Numbered from the stretch's first letter, positions 26,460 to 35,728 are shown. The stretch is DNA of 64,000 bases from Pseudolysinimonas_A sp041984585 (GCA_041984585.1 JBHIXX010000008.1:19133-83132); one strand, 5' to 3'. Notes: generated by a model not told the origin, from the letters alone. A program made the numbers and translations.

Positions 26460-28727
26460 TCAGCCCTTCCGGCCGTACTCGACGTTGAGGATGTGCACCG
26501 GCTCGGCGAAGGCGTCGAGCTTCACGTAGTTGGAGTCGCCCCACGTCCAGCGGGAGTCGGTGAACAGCTCGCGCACCGCGTACGACTCGCCCGGGTCCAT
26601 TCCGAGCTGCCGCAGGTCGAGGTGCACGGTGGTCTCGCGCACCGCGTGCGGGTCGAGGTTGGCGACGACGATCAGTCCGTCGGGCCGCCCGGTGCCGGTG
26701 AACTCGGCGGCGAGGAACTTGGTGAACACGAGGATGTGGTCGTCCTCGCTCCAGTGCACCCGCAGGTTGCGCAGCTGGCGCAGGGCGGGGTGGGCGCGGC
26801 GGATCGTGTTCAGCCAGGTGAGGTACGGCGCGAGGGTGCGGCCGGTGGCGGCGGCCTTCGCCCAGTCGCGCGGCTTGTACTCGTACTTCTCGTTGTCGAT
26901 GTTCTCCTCGCTGCCGGGACGCGCGACGTCCTCGAACAGCTCGTAGCCGGAGTAGACGCCCCATGACGGCGACGCGGTGGCGGCCAGCGCGGCGCGGATC
27001 TTGTAGGCGGGCGGCCCGCCGAACTGCAGGTACTGGGTGAGGATGTCGGGCGTATTCACGAACAGGTTCGGCCGCAGGTAGTCGGCCGACTCGGTCGCGA
27101 TCCCGGTGAGGAACTCCTCGAGCTCCTCCTTCGTGTTGCGCCAGGTGAAGTACGTGTACGACTGCTGGAAGCCGGCCTGGGCGAGCGCCTGCATCATCGC
27201 CGGCCGGGTGAACGCCTCGGCGAGGAAGACGACATCCGGATGCTGGCGCGCCACCTCGGCGATGAGCCACTCCCAGAACCACAGCGGCTTGGTGTGCGGG
27301 TTGTCGACGCGGAAGATGCGCACGCCCTCGTCGATCCACAGCCGAACGATGCGCAGGACCTCCCGCGACAGGCCCTCCGGGTCGGTGTCGAAGTCGAGCG
27401 GGTAGATGTCCTGATACTTCTTCGGCGGGTTCTCGGCGTAGGCGATCGTGCCGTCGGGGCGCCGGGTGAACCACTCGGGGTGCTCGGTCACCCACGGGTG
27501 GTCGGGGGAGCACTGCAGGGCGAGGTCGAGCGCGATCTCGAGACCGTGGCTCGTCGCCGCGGCGAGGAACCGGCGGAAGTCGGCGAAGCCGCCGAGGTCG
27601 GGGTGGATGCTGTCGTGGCCGCCGGGGCTCCCGTCGGCGAGCGGGCCGCCGATCGCCCACGGGCTGCCCGGGTCGTGCGGGCCGGCGTCGGGGGAGTTGT
27701 TCGGGCCCTTGCGGAAGGCGCGCCCGATGGGGTGGATCGGCGGCAGGTAGACGACGTCGAAGCCCATCTCGGCGACGGCCGGCAGGCGCTTCGCGGCGGT
27801 GCGGAAGGTGCCGCTCGTCCACGATCCGTCGGCCTTGCGCCGGGCGCCCTCGGAGCGGGGGAAGAACTCGTACCAGGCGCCGACGGCGGCCCGTTCCCGC
27901 TCGACGGTGAGCGACAGCGTCTCCGACTCGGTGACGAGGGAGACGATGGGCTGCGCGGCGACGGCCGCGTCGAGTCGCGGGTCGCGGGCCACCTTGAGCC
28001 GCGAGGACGCCGTCAGGTTGCGGTCGCGCAGCGCGCGGGCCGCGTCGGCCGCGAGCTTGCCGCTCGCCCGGTCGAGCAGCTCGGCGCCCATCAGGAACAC
28101 CAGGTCGACGTCCTGACCCGCCTCGACCTTCACGTCGGCGAGGTGGCGCCACGTGGCCCAGTCGTCCTGGGCGGCGCGCACCCGCCAGGTCCAGACGCCC
28201 GTGCGGTCGAGCTTCACCTCGGCGCGCCAGCGGTCGGTGCCGGGCGCGGTGAGGGCCATCGGGTGCTCGACGGTCGCGCCGTCGGGGTCGGTGAGCAGCA
28301 GGTCGGCGCGCAGCAGGGCGTGCCCCTCGCGGAAGATCGTCGCCTCGAACGGCACCACCTCGGTGGCGAAGGCGACCGCGTTCCACAGGTTCTCGGGCTG
28401 CTTCGGCCGCAGGTCGCGGATCGGGATGCGGCCGAGCCGCCCCGGCGGGATCGCCGCTGCGGGAGCGGTCTTCTCGGGCGCGGTGTCGGCGACCCCCTCC
28501 GGCGTGTCCGGTGCGGCGGGCGCAGGCTCTTCCGGCGGCGCGGACAGCTTGGCCGCGACGGAGGTGGCGCGCGATCGCGAGGTGGATGCCTTCGCGGCGG
28601 AGGGCGTCTTCGACGCGGGCGGGGCGTCCGAGGTGGCCGGACTCTTCGAGGTGGGCGGACTCTTCGGGGCGGGCGGAGTCCCGGTCGGGCCGGGGGACTC
28701 CGACGGGGGGACCTGGTCTGCCGCCAT
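26460..28727 (-). CDS. glgE: Alpha-1,4-glucan:maltose-1-phosphate maltosyltransferase
   Basis: 755 aa. It extends alpha-glucan from maltose-1-phosphate, the key step of the trehalose-to-glycogen GlgE route. GH13 motifs are IFRVDNPHTK (nucleophile Asp) and FLAEAFTRP (Glu), with MGFDVVYLPPIHPIGRAFRK and the GlgE-specific YTYFTWRNTKEELEEFL. It is longer than Streptomyces GlgE because of a Pro/Ser/Ala-rich N-terminal extension of about 90 residues. TAGCGT ends 6 nt before the ATG and there is no ribosome site, so the mRNA is probably leaderless. Trehalose synthase and maltokinase genes are not in the window. Confidence 0.96.
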   Translation of the reverse strand: MAADQVPPSESPGPTGTPPAPKSPPTSKSPATSDAPPASKTPSAAKASTSRSRATSVAAKLSAPPEEPAPAAPDTPEGVADTAPEKTAPAAAIPPGRLGRIPIRDLRPKQPENLWNAVAFATEVVPFEATIFREGHALLRADLLLTDPDGATVEHPMALTAPGTDRWRAEVKLDRTGVWTWRVRAAQDDWATWRHLADVKVEAGQDVDLVFLMGAELLDRASGKLAADAARALRDRNLTASSRLKVARDPRLDAAVAAQPIVSLVTESETLSLTVERERAAVGAWYEFFPRSEGARRKADGSWTSGTFRTAAKRLPAVAEMGFDVVYLPPIHPIGRAFRKGPNNSPDAGPHDPGSPWAIGGPLADGSPGGHDSIHPDLGGFADFRRFLAAATSHGLEIALDLALQCSPDHPWVTEHPEWFTRRPDGTIAYAENPPKKYQDIYPLDFDTDPEGLSREVLRIVRLWIDEGVRIFRVDNPHTKPLWFWEWLIAEVARQHPDVVFLAEAFTRPAMMQALAQAGFQQSYTYFTWRNTKEELEEFLTGIATESADYLRPNLFVNTPDILTQYLQFGGPPAYKIRAALAATASPSWGVYSGYELFEDVARPGSEENIDNEKYEYKPRDWAKAAATGRTLAPYLTWLNTIRRAHPALRQLRNLRVHWSEDDHILVFTKFLAAEFTGTGRPDGLIVVANLDPHAVRETTVHLDLRQLGMDPGESYAVRELFTDSRWTWGDSNYVKLDAFAEPVHILNVEYGRKG

Positions 28728-28789
28728 GTCTGTACGCTACCCGCCCCGCCCCGCCGCACCCTGAGCCGCGCGAGGGCCGGAGCCGCGGT

Positions 28790-29260
28790 TCAGCGCGCGA
28801 TGTCGGCGAGCGTCGCCGCGGTGGCGCGGATGAGGTCGGCGGGGGCGATCTCGATCTCGAAGCCGCGGCGTCCGCCGCTGACGAGGACGGTCTCCCAGAG
28901 TTCGGCGGTCTCGTCGAGCACGGTCGGCAGCGCGGTCTTCTGGCCGAGCGGGCTGATGCCGCCGACCACGTAGCCGGTCTTGCGTTCGGCGACCGCGGGG
29001 TCCGCCATCGCGGCGCGCTTGCCGCCGACCGCCGCCGCGATCGCCTTCAGGTCGAGCCGCCCGCCGACCGGCACGATGCCGACGACGAGCCGCCCGTCGA
29101 CGTCGACCAGCAGCGTCTTGAACACCCGATCGGGGTCGACGCCGAGCGCCTCGGCCGCTTCGGCGCCGTAGGCGGCCGAGCCGGGGTCGTGCCGGTAGGA
29201 GTGCTCGGTGAACGGGATGCCGGCGGCGCGCAGCGCGACCGTCGCCGGGGTCCCGCTCAT
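28790..29260 (-). CDS. YbaK/EbsC-type Cys-tRNA(Pro) deacylase
   Basis: 156 aa of the YbaK fold, which hydrolyses mischarged Cys-tRNA(Pro). Visible are VFKTLLVDVDGRLVVGIVPV, the conserved Lys-containing VGGKRAAMADP and GYVVGGISPLGQKTALPTVL, typical of the YbaK subgroup. The ATG at 29260 is preferred; the frame is open upstream to 29296. A second member of this superfamily lies at 52665-53153. Confidence 0.9.
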   Translation of the reverse strand: MSGTPATVALRAAGIPFTEHSYRHDPGSAAYGAEAAEALGVDPDRVFKTLLVDVDGRLVVGIVPVGGRLDLKAIAAAVGGKRAAMADPAVAERKTGYVVGGISPLGQKTALPTVLDETAELWETVLVSGGRRGFEIEIAPADLIRATAATLADIAR

Positions 29261-29267
29261 CGCCGGC

Positions 29268-29999
29268 TCAGTAGTAGTACGACGAGCTCGTCGCACTGAT
29301 CACCGCGAACACGATGATCAGCAGGATGGTGAGCGCCGCCGTGCCGAAGCCGACGATGGTGCCGGCGAGCGCGAGCCCGCGGCCGTGGTTGGCGACGCCC
29401 TCGCGGCGCAGCCGGTTCGCCCGGGCGAGACCGACCGCCGACAGGATGCCGCCGGCGATGCCGGGGAGGGCGAGCATCCACAGGTTCAGCAGGATGGCGA
29501 CCATCGAGATGATGAACCCGACCAGCCCGATCACGTTCGGGTTGGCGGGCCGCGGCGCGTACCCGGGGTAGGCGGCGGCGGGGGAGCCGTAGGCGGGGGG
29601 CGCGCCGGGCGGGGTGCCGGGCGGCGTTCCCGCCGGGGCGGCCGCGGGGGCGCCGCCGTACGCGGGCGCGGTGGTCGCGGCGGCGCTGGTGGCGGCGAGG
29701 CCGTAGGGGTCGGGCCGCGGGTCGGACGACGGCGCGGCGAACGCGGGCGTCACGTCGGTGGCGTCGTCGACGTGGTCGGGGGCGTCGGGGATGCCGGGCA
29801 CGCCATCCGCTCCGACCGGCGTGGTCGGCAGGTCGTCCGCGGCCGGGGCGCCGGGGGCGACGGGCGGCGGGGGAGGAACCGCCCCGGGGGCGGGACGGCG
29901 GTGGTCGGACCACGAGGCGCCGTTCCACCAGCGCTCCTGGCCGGGGTTCTCGGGGTCGGCGTACCAACCGGCGGGAGGGAGCGACGAGGAATCCGACAT
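29268..29999 (-). CDS. DUF2510 and DUF4190-type membrane protein, larger paralogue
   Basis: 243 aa. The N-terminal DUF2510 module is PAGWYADPENPGQERWWNG, followed by an Ala/Pro/Gly-rich linker of about 100 residues and a two-helix DUF4190-like C-terminus (GLVGFIISMVAILLNLWMLA ... LTILLIIVFAVI). It is probably a membrane sensor or adaptor of unknown role. TAGGGT ends 6 nt before the ATG (leaderless). It lies next to a shorter paralogue in the same orientation. Confidence 0.82.
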   Translation of the reverse strand: MSDSSSLPPAGWYADPENPGQERWWNGASWSDHRRPAPGAVPPPPPVAPGAPAADDLPTTPVGADGVPGIPDAPDHVDDATDVTPAFAAPSSDPRPDPYGLAATSAAATTAPAYGGAPAAAPAGTPPGTPPGAPPAYGSPAAAYPGYAPRPANPNVIGLVGFIISMVAILLNLWMLALPGIAGGILSAVGLARANRLRREGVANHGRGLALAGTIVGFGTAALTILLIIVFAVISATSSSYYY

Positions 30000-30071
30000 G
30001 GGCTCACCCTACCGAGCGCGTCGCCGACCTCGGGCGGGCGGCGTCGGCGTCGTCGGGCGGGCGGCGCCCGG

Positions 30072-30536
30072 TCAGAACCCGGAGACCTCGCTCGAGAAGG
30101 CCCAGAAGAAGAAACCGAAGTACAGCACCGTGAACAGCAGGGTCAGGGCCGACAGCGTGATGCCGATGATGAGTCCCGCGAGCGCGAACCCCCGCCCCGT
30201 GTTCGGGATCCCGGCCGCCTCGCGCTCCTTCGCGGCCTTCAGCCCGATGCCCGACAGGATCGCCCCGACGACGCCCGGGATGAGGCCCAGCAGGAGCGCA
30301 CCGAGCGACACCGCGAACCCGGCGATCGCCATCGCGTTCGAGGGAGTGGTGGAGGCGTAGTACACCGGCGCCGCCCCCTCCGGTCCCGCGGCCGGCTGCC
30401 ACGCGGGCGCGGAGATCGCGGCGCTGCCGCCGGTGCGACGGTGGTCGGACCAGCCCGATCCGTTCCACCAGCGCTCGGCCTCGGAGTTCTCGGGGTCGGG
30501 GTACCAGCCCGCGACGGGGGCGCTCGCCTCGCTCAT
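30072..30536 (-). CDS. DUF2510 and DUF4190-type membrane protein, smaller paralogue
   Basis: 154 aa with the same plan as its neighbour: AGWYPDPENSEAERWWNGSG, a short linker, then two membrane helices. The two genes look like a local duplication with divergence of the linker. TAGCAT ends 6 nt before the ATG, so this gene also has its own leaderless promoter rather than depending on upstream readthrough. Confidence 0.82.
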   Translation of the reverse strand: MSEASAPVAGWYPDPENSEAERWWNGSGWSDHRRTGGSAAISAPAWQPAAGPEGAAPVYYASTTPSNAMAIAGFAVSLGALLLGLIPGVVGAILSGIGLKAAKEREAAGIPNTGRGFALAGLIIGITLSALTLLFTVLYFGFFFWAFSSEVSGF

Positions 30537-30613
30537 GGCTCGATGCTACGGCCCGGGCCGCATCCGTGGGGATCCCTCGACTCGGGGCGGCGCCCGGGGT
30601 CGGCTCGCGGGGA

Positions 30614-32662
30614 TCAGTGCGCGCGGAACAGCAGCATCGACGTCGGCCCGACGGCCAGCTCCTGCCCCGGCACGTACTCGGGCTCCATCTCGCTGATGTC
30701 GTCGTGCGACGAGTCCCACAGCAGCGTGTAGCCGGCGACGCCCTCGTGCTCGGGAAGCGTGACGGTCACGTCGGTCTCCAGGCCGTGCACGACGAGCAGG
30801 ATGCGGTTGAACTCTTCGGTGACCGGCGTCGAGGCGGCGAGGTACTGCAGGGTGCGCTCGGCGGGGGAGTCCCAGTCCTCGAGCGACATCGACAGGCCCT
30901 GCTTGTTGTACCAGTCCATCTGCGAGGAGCCCGGGGTGGTCTCGCCGAAGCGGCCGTAGGCGACCGGACGCAGCGCCGGATTCTCGCGCCGCAGCTCGAG
31001 CAGCCGCCGGGTGACCGCGAAGAGCTCGGTCTGCCACTCCTCGCGCACCCACGGCACCCAGGTGAGGTCGCTGTCGTGGCAGTAGGCGTTGTTGTTGCCG
31101 CGCTGGGTGCGGCCGAACTCGTCGCCCGCCGTGATCATCGGGATGCCGGCCGAGAGCAGCAGGGTGGCGAGCAGGTTGCGCACGGCGCGGCGCCGCGTGT
31201 CGAGCACCGCCTCGTCGTCGGTGGGGCCCTCGGCGCCGTGGTTGAACGACTTGTTGTCGTTGGAGCCGTCGCGGTTGTCTTCGCCGTTGCCGAGGTTGTG
31301 CTTCTCGTCGTAGGAGACCAGGTCCCACGCGGTGAACCCGTCGTGGGCGGTGATGAAGTTGACGCTCGCGAGCGGTCCGCGCTCCAGCTCGAACACGTGG
31401 TTCGAGCCGGCGAGGCGGCGAGCGAGCGAGCCGATGCCCTCCGACGGGATGCCGCCGGCGGCCCGCGCGGCGGCGACGTCGCGCAGCCAGAAGTTGCGCA
31501 TCCGGTCGCGGTAGCCGTCGTTCCACTCCGACCAGCCGTCGGGGAAGTTGCCGACCTGCCATCCGCCCATGCCGACGTCCCACGGCTCGGCGATCAGTTT
31601 CGTGTCGGCGAGCGCCGGGTCGTCGCGGATGGCGAGCAGCAGTGGGTGGTCGGGGTCGAAGTGCACGTCGGCGTCGCGGCCGAGCGTCGCGGCGAGGTCG
31701 AACCGGAATCCGTCGACCTGCACGTCGTTGGCCCAGTAGCGCAGCGAGTCGAGGATGAGGCGCTGGACCGCCGGGGTGGCGGCGTTGACCGTGTTGCCCA
31801 CCCCGGTGGTGTCGATGTAGCCGCCCTCGCCGTCCTGGCGGTAGTAGTTCGCGTTGTCGATGCCTCGGAAGCTGGAGGTCGGGCCGAGCGGACCCTCCTC
31901 GGCGGTGTGGTTGTAGACGACGTCGAGGATCACCTCGAGGCCCGCCTGGTGCAGCAGTCGCACCATCCCCTTGAACTCGCGCAGCACGCCGCCCGGTCCG
32001 TCGGCCTGCGCCGCCGCCGTCGCGTAGCCCTGGTGCGGGGCGAAGAAGCCGAGCGTGTTGTAGCCCCAGTAGTTGACGAGGCCCATGCGGCGCAGCCGTT
32101 CCTCGCTGACGCTCTGGTGGATGGGGAGAAGCTCGACGGACGTCACGCCGAGGTCGAGCAGGTATTCGATCGTCGACTCGTGGGCGAGACCGGCGTAGGT
32201 GCCGCGCAGCTCGTCGGGCAGGTGCGGGTTCAGGCGGGTGAGGCCCTTGGCGTGCGCCTCGTAGATGACCGTGTGGTCGAGCGGGATGCGGGGCTTGGCC
32301 ACGCCGCCCCAGTCGAACCCCTCGTCGACGATCGCGGAGCGCCATCCGCCGCCCGCCGTCGGCAGCAGCCCGCGCGCGTAGGGGTCGAGCAGGTTGAGCG
32401 TCGGGTCGAACGCGTGGGTCGGCCCCTTCGGTCCGCGGGCCCGCACCGCGTACACGGCGCCGATCCGCAGCTCGGGGGTCTTCACCGTCCACACGTCGCC
32501 GCGACCCTTGGTGAACGGCAGCGTCGCGGTCGGCACGGCCGGGTCGGATCGGTCGAACAGCACCAGGTCGAGACCGGTCGCGCTCGCGCTCCAGACGCGC
32601 AGTTCGCCGACGTCGCCGACGATGCGCACACCGAGGTTCCGGAGCGGATCCGCGGGTGGCAT
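30614..32662 (-). CDS. glgX: Glycogen debranching enzyme
   Basis: 682 aa, GH13 family, isoamylase type. It hydrolyses alpha-1,6 branches of glycogen limit dextrins. A CBM48-like N-terminus leads to the barrel with VDGFRFDLAATLGRD (nucleophile Asp), LIAEPWDVG (Glu) and FITAHDGFTAWDLVSYDEKH. The start is ATG at 32662. TAACCT ends 7 nt upstream, so the mRNA is leaderless, and that box overlaps the -10 of the divergent cysteine desulfurase gene. Confidence 0.95.
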   Translation of the reverse strand: MPPADPLRNLGVRIVGDVGELRVWSASATGLDLVLFDRSDPAVPTATLPFTKGRGDVWTVKTPELRIGAVYAVRARGPKGPTHAFDPTLNLLDPYARGLLPTAGGGWRSAIVDEGFDWGGVAKPRIPLDHTVIYEAHAKGLTRLNPHLPDELRGTYAGLAHESTIEYLLDLGVTSVELLPIHQSVSEERLRRMGLVNYWGYNTLGFFAPHQGYATAAAQADGPGGVLREFKGMVRLLHQAGLEVILDVVYNHTAEEGPLGPTSSFRGIDNANYYRQDGEGGYIDTTGVGNTVNAATPAVQRLILDSLRYWANDVQVDGFRFDLAATLGRDADVHFDPDHPLLLAIRDDPALADTKLIAEPWDVGMGGWQVGNFPDGWSEWNDGYRDRMRNFWLRDVAAARAAGGIPSEGIGSLARRLAGSNHVFELERGPLASVNFITAHDGFTAWDLVSYDEKHNLGNGEDNRDGSNDNKSFNHGAEGPTDDEAVLDTRRRAVRNLLATLLLSAGIPMITAGDEFGRTQRGNNNAYCHDSDLTWVPWVREEWQTELFAVTRRLLELRRENPALRPVAYGRFGETTPGSSQMDWYNKQGLSMSLEDWDSPAERTLQYLAASTPVTEEFNRILLVVHGLETDVTVTLPEHEGVAGYTLLWDSSHDDISEMEPEYVPGQELAVGPTSMLLFRAH

Positions 32663-32681
32663 GCGATCTAGGTTAGGGGCA
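32662..32681. promoter_or_regulatory. Symmetric bidirectional promoter, leaderless on both sides
   Basis: The 18 bases between the two divergent start codons hold TAGGTTA at 32669-32675. Read on + it gives TAGGTT, 6 nt before the desulfurase ATG. Read on - it gives TAACCT, 7 nt before the glgX ATG. One symmetric element appears to serve both directions. Confidence 0.7.
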
Positions 32682-33922
32682 TGGCGGTGTACCTCGATCA
32701 CGCCGCGACGACCCCCATTCGCCCGGAGGTTCTCGCCGCCTACACGGATGCCCTCGGCATGGTCGGCAACCCGTCGTCGATCCACGGAGCGGGGCAGGCG
32801 GCGCGCGATCTGCTGGAGTCCGGACGCGAGCGGATCGCCGCCGCATTCGGGGCGGATGCGGTGGAGGTCGTGCTCACCGGCGGCGGCACGGAGGCGGTGA
32901 ATCTCGGCGTCAAGGGGCTCTACTGGGCGCGCCAGGGGGATTCCGGTGCGCCGGTCTCGGGCAGCCCCCCCGGCGGGCATGAGGCGCCGCTGCGACCCCG
33001 CATCCTCACCACGCGGGCCGAGCACCACGCCACCCTCGACGCGGTCGAGTGGCTCGTCGCCCACGAGGGCGCGATCGTCGACTGGATCCCCGTCGACGGG
33101 GAGGGCGTCATCCGGCTCGATGCGCTGGAAGAGGCGCTCGCCTCGCCGGACGACGTGGCGCTCGTCACCTCGCTGTGGGCCAACAACGAGGTGGGCTCGG
33201 TGCAGCCCGTCGCCGAGATCGCGGCGCTCGCCGCGCGCGCGGGCGTGCCGCTGCACCTCGACGCGATCGCCGCCGCCGGGTCGGTGCCGATCGACTTCCA
33301 CGCGTCGGGCGCCGCCGCGCTCAGCCTCTCGGCGCACAAGCTCGGCGCCCCGGTCGGCATCGGCACGCTCCTGGTGGCGCGTTCCGCGACCGTCGAGCCC
33401 CTGCTGCACGGCGGATCGCAGCAGCGCGCCCGCTCGGGAACGATGGATGCCGCCGGCGCGGTCGCGTTCGGGGAGGCCGCCTCGCTCGCGGCGTCGGAGC
33501 TGCCGGAACACACGGCGCGACTCGCGCCGCTGCGGGACCGCCTGCTCACCGGCGTCGCCGCGATCCCGGGCGCCACCGCGCGCGGGGCACGGGACGGTGA
33601 CGTCCCGGGGGAGCGACGCCTCCCCGGCAACGTGCACGCGACCTTCGCGGGCTGCGAGGGCGACGCGCTGCTGCTGCTGCTCGACCGGGACGGCATCCGC
33701 GTCTCCACCGGCTCCGCCTGTCAGGCGGGCGTGCCCGAGCCATCCCACGTGCTGCGGGCGATGGGCGTGCCCGACGACGAGGCCCGCGGCGCGATCCGCT
33801 TCACCCTCGGCTGGGACTCCACCGACGTCGACGTCGACGCCGTGCTCGCCGCCCTCCCCGCCGCCGTCGAGACCGCCCGAGGCGCCGGCCTCGCGGCGCG
33901 CACCCCCACGCTCGGCCGCTGA
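32681..33922 (+). CDS. Cysteine desulfurase
   Basis: 413 aa, PLP enzyme of the NifS/IscS family. It takes sulfur from cysteine as a persulfide. Visible are YLDHAATTPIRPEVL at the N-terminus, the PLP Lys in SLSAHKLGAPVGIG near residue 224, and the catalytic Cys in STGSACQAGVPEPSHVL near 348. mnmA is close downstream, with a cupin gene on the other strand between them, which suggests sulfur supply to tRNA thiolation. The mRNA is probably leaderless. Confidence 0.95.
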   Translation: MAVYLDHAATTPIRPEVLAAYTDALGMVGNPSSIHGAGQAARDLLESGRERIAAAFGADAVEVVLTGGGTEAVNLGVKGLYWARQGDSGAPVSGSPPGGHEAPLRPRILTTRAEHHATLDAVEWLVAHEGAIVDWIPVDGEGVIRLDALEEALASPDDVALVTSLWANNEVGSVQPVAEIAALAARAGVPLHLDAIAAAGSVPIDFHASGAAALSLSAHKLGAPVGIGTLLVARSATVEPLLHGGSQQRARSGTMDAAGAVAFGEAASLAASELPEHTARLAPLRDRLLTGVAAIPGATARGARDGDVPGERRLPGNVHATFAGCEGDALLLLLDRDGIRVSTGSACQAGVPEPSHVLRAMGVPDDEARGAIRFTLGWDSTDVDVDAVLAALPAAVETARGAGLAARTPTLGR

Positions 33923-33926
33923 GCTC

Positions 33927-34304
33927 CTACTCCTCGAGGTCGAACTGCACGATCCGCTCGCCGGCGTGGATGCACACCATCCGCAGCACGTCGGGGCCCG
34001 GGTTGACGAAGCCGTGGTGCCGCTCCGGCGGCACGGTGAACACGGTGCCCTCGCCGGCATCCATCTCCTCGATCGCGGTGTCTTCGGCGTCGCCGAGCGC
34101 GTCGCCCAGCCGGAAGCGCACGACGCCGTCGACCACGATCCAGGTCTCCGAGTAGGGATGCCAGTGCAGCCCCGGCCCCTGGCCCGGGTCGTTGTCGACG
34201 AAGAAGAACGACGCCTGCGCGCCGTGGTCGGCGCCGTCGAAGCGCGCGGTGCGGGTCTTCTGCCCCGGGCGGATGAGGTCGGCGAGGCGCAGCAGCTCGG
34301 TCAT
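33927..34304 (-). CDS. Cupin-domain protein
   Basis: 125 aa, a single cupin barrel. Metal-site motifs are GLHWHPYSETWIVVDG and PPERHHGFVNPG. Small stand-alone cupins bind metals and small ligands; the substrate is unknown. It converges on the cysteine desulfurase with a 4-bp gap. ATG at 34304 is chosen, since the longer open frame upstream overlaps mnmA and is a shadow. Confidence 0.85.
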   Translation of the reverse strand: MTELLRLADLIRPGQKTRTARFDGADHGAQASFFFVDNDPGQGPGLHWHPYSETWIVVDGVVRFRLGDALGDAEDTAIEEMDAGEGTVFTVPPERHHGFVNPGPDVLRMVCIHAGERIVQFDLEE

Positions 34305-34427
34305 GCGCTCATCGTGCCGCTCCCGCCCCGGCAGCGGCACCCCACGGAGCTGGGTACCCGGTCGCGCGCCCGTGCCGGATCCCGGACGTCCGGCCCGCGC
34401 CCGGCATCCCGAACTACCCTGGACGCC

Positions 34428-35594
34428 ATGCGCGTACTGGCGGCGATGAGCGGCGGGGTGGACTCCGCCGTCGCCGCCGCGCGCGCCGTCGAGGCCGGGC
34501 ACGACGTCACCGGCGTGCACCTCGCGCTCTCCCGCCAGCGCGGCGAGCTGCGCACGGGGAGCCGCGGATGCTGCACCGTCGAGGACGCGATGGACGCCCG
34601 CCGCGCCGCGAACGCGCTCGGCATCCCGTTCTACGTGTGGGACTTCTCGGAGCGCTTCGCCGAGGACGTGATGCAGGACTTCGTCGACGAGTACGCGGCG
34701 GGGCGCACGCCCAACCCGTGCCTGCGCTGCAACGAGCGCATCAAGTTCGCCGCCGTGCTCGAGAAGGGGCTCGCCCTCGGCTTCGACGCGGTCGCGACGG
34801 GGCACTACGCCGACATCCGCCTCGACGCCGACGGGAACCGCGAGCTGCACCGCGCGGCGGACTCGGCGAAGGACCAGTCCTACGTGCTCGGCGTGCTCAC
34901 CAGCGAGCAGTTGGCCCACGCGATGTTCCCGCTCGGCGCGACCCTGTCGAAGGCGGAGGTGCGCGCCGAGGCCGCCGCCCGCGGACTCACCGTCGCGCAG
35001 AAGCCCGACAGCCACGACATCTGTTTCATCCCCGACGGCGACACCCGCGGCTTCCTCGCCCGCACCCTGCCCGGCGGCGCCGAGCCGGGGGCGATCGTCG
35101 ACCGCGCGGGCGACCGGATCGGCACCCACCCCGGCGCGGCGGCGTTCACCGTCGGCCAGCGCAAGGGCCTCGACATCGGCTACCCCGCCCCGGACGGCAA
35201 GCCGCGCTATGTGCTCGAGGTGCGCCCGAAGAGCAACGAGGTGGTCGTCGGGCCGCGCGAGGCGCTCGCGGTGTCGGAGATCGCCGGAACACGGATGTCG
35301 TGGGCCGGCCCGATCCCGGCGGGGCTGACGGATGGCGACGCCGCTTCCTCGCACGACGCCGACGCGTCCGGCGGGCTCGCCTGCGAGGTGCAGGTGCGCG
35401 CCCACGCCGACCCCGTCCCCGCGCGCGCCCGCCTCGTCCCGACGCCCGCCGGCGAGACCGAGCTGGTGATCGAGCCCGACGCGCCACTGCTGGGCGTCGC
35501 CCCCGGGCAGTCCGCGGTGCTCTACCTGGGCACCCGCGTGCTCGGCCAGTGCACGGTCGACCGCACCGTCTCGGCCGTTCCGGCATCCGTCTGA
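34428..35594 (+). CDS. mnmA: tRNA-specific 2-thiouridylase MnmA
   Basis: 388 aa. It thiolates U34 of Glu, Gln and Lys tRNAs. The PP-loop is AMSGGVDSAVAA at the N-terminus. The two catalytic cysteines sit in NPCLRCNERIKF near residue 101 and HDICFIPDGD near 199. The C-terminal beta domain has an unusual Asp/Ala/Ser-rich insert near residue 302-320. TACCCT ends 7 nt before the ATG, so the mRNA is leaderless. Confidence 0.96.
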   Translation: MRVLAAMSGGVDSAVAAARAVEAGHDVTGVHLALSRQRGELRTGSRGCCTVEDAMDARRAANALGIPFYVWDFSERFAEDVMQDFVDEYAAGRTPNPCLRCNERIKFAAVLEKGLALGFDAVATGHYADIRLDADGNRELHRAADSAKDQSYVLGVLTSEQLAHAMFPLGATLSKAEVRAEAAARGLTVAQKPDSHDICFIPDGDTRGFLARTLPGGAEPGAIVDRAGDRIGTHPGAAAFTVGQRKGLDIGYPAPDGKPRYVLEVRPKSNEVVVGPREALAVSEIAGTRMSWAGPIPAGLTDGDAASSHDADASGGLACEVQVRAHADPVPARARLVPTPAGETELVIEPDAPLLGVAPGQSAVLYLGTRVLGQCTVDRTVSAVPASV

Positions 35595-35680
35595 TCTCCG
35601 GACGCCCGGCCCGCCCGGGATCGGCTGCGCGTCGCCTCCGCGGTCGGCGACCTCCCGGCTGCCGGTGCTAGCCTGATCCG

Positions 35681-35728
35681 GTGCTTCCGGCCCGCCTCCT
35701 TCTCCTTCGTCGCCGCGACGAGGCCTGA
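35681..35728 (+). CDS. leuL: Leucine leader peptide upstream of leuCD
   Basis: A 15-codon ORF, GTG to TGA, encoding MLPARLLLLRRRDEA. Four of its codons in a row are Leu (CTC CTT CTC CTT), with a fifth at position 2. TAGCCT at 35669-35674 ends 6 nt before the GTG, so the leader peptide itself would be made from a leaderless transcript. Its end is buried in the hairpin at 35713-35751. This is the classic layout for ribosome-mediated attenuation by leucine. Confidence 0.75.
   Translation: MLPARLLLLRRRDEA

Noticed and set aside
24210..26966. 918-aa plus-strand frame opposite glgB
   Set aside because: Antisense shadow; glgB shows all catalytic motifs on the minus strand.
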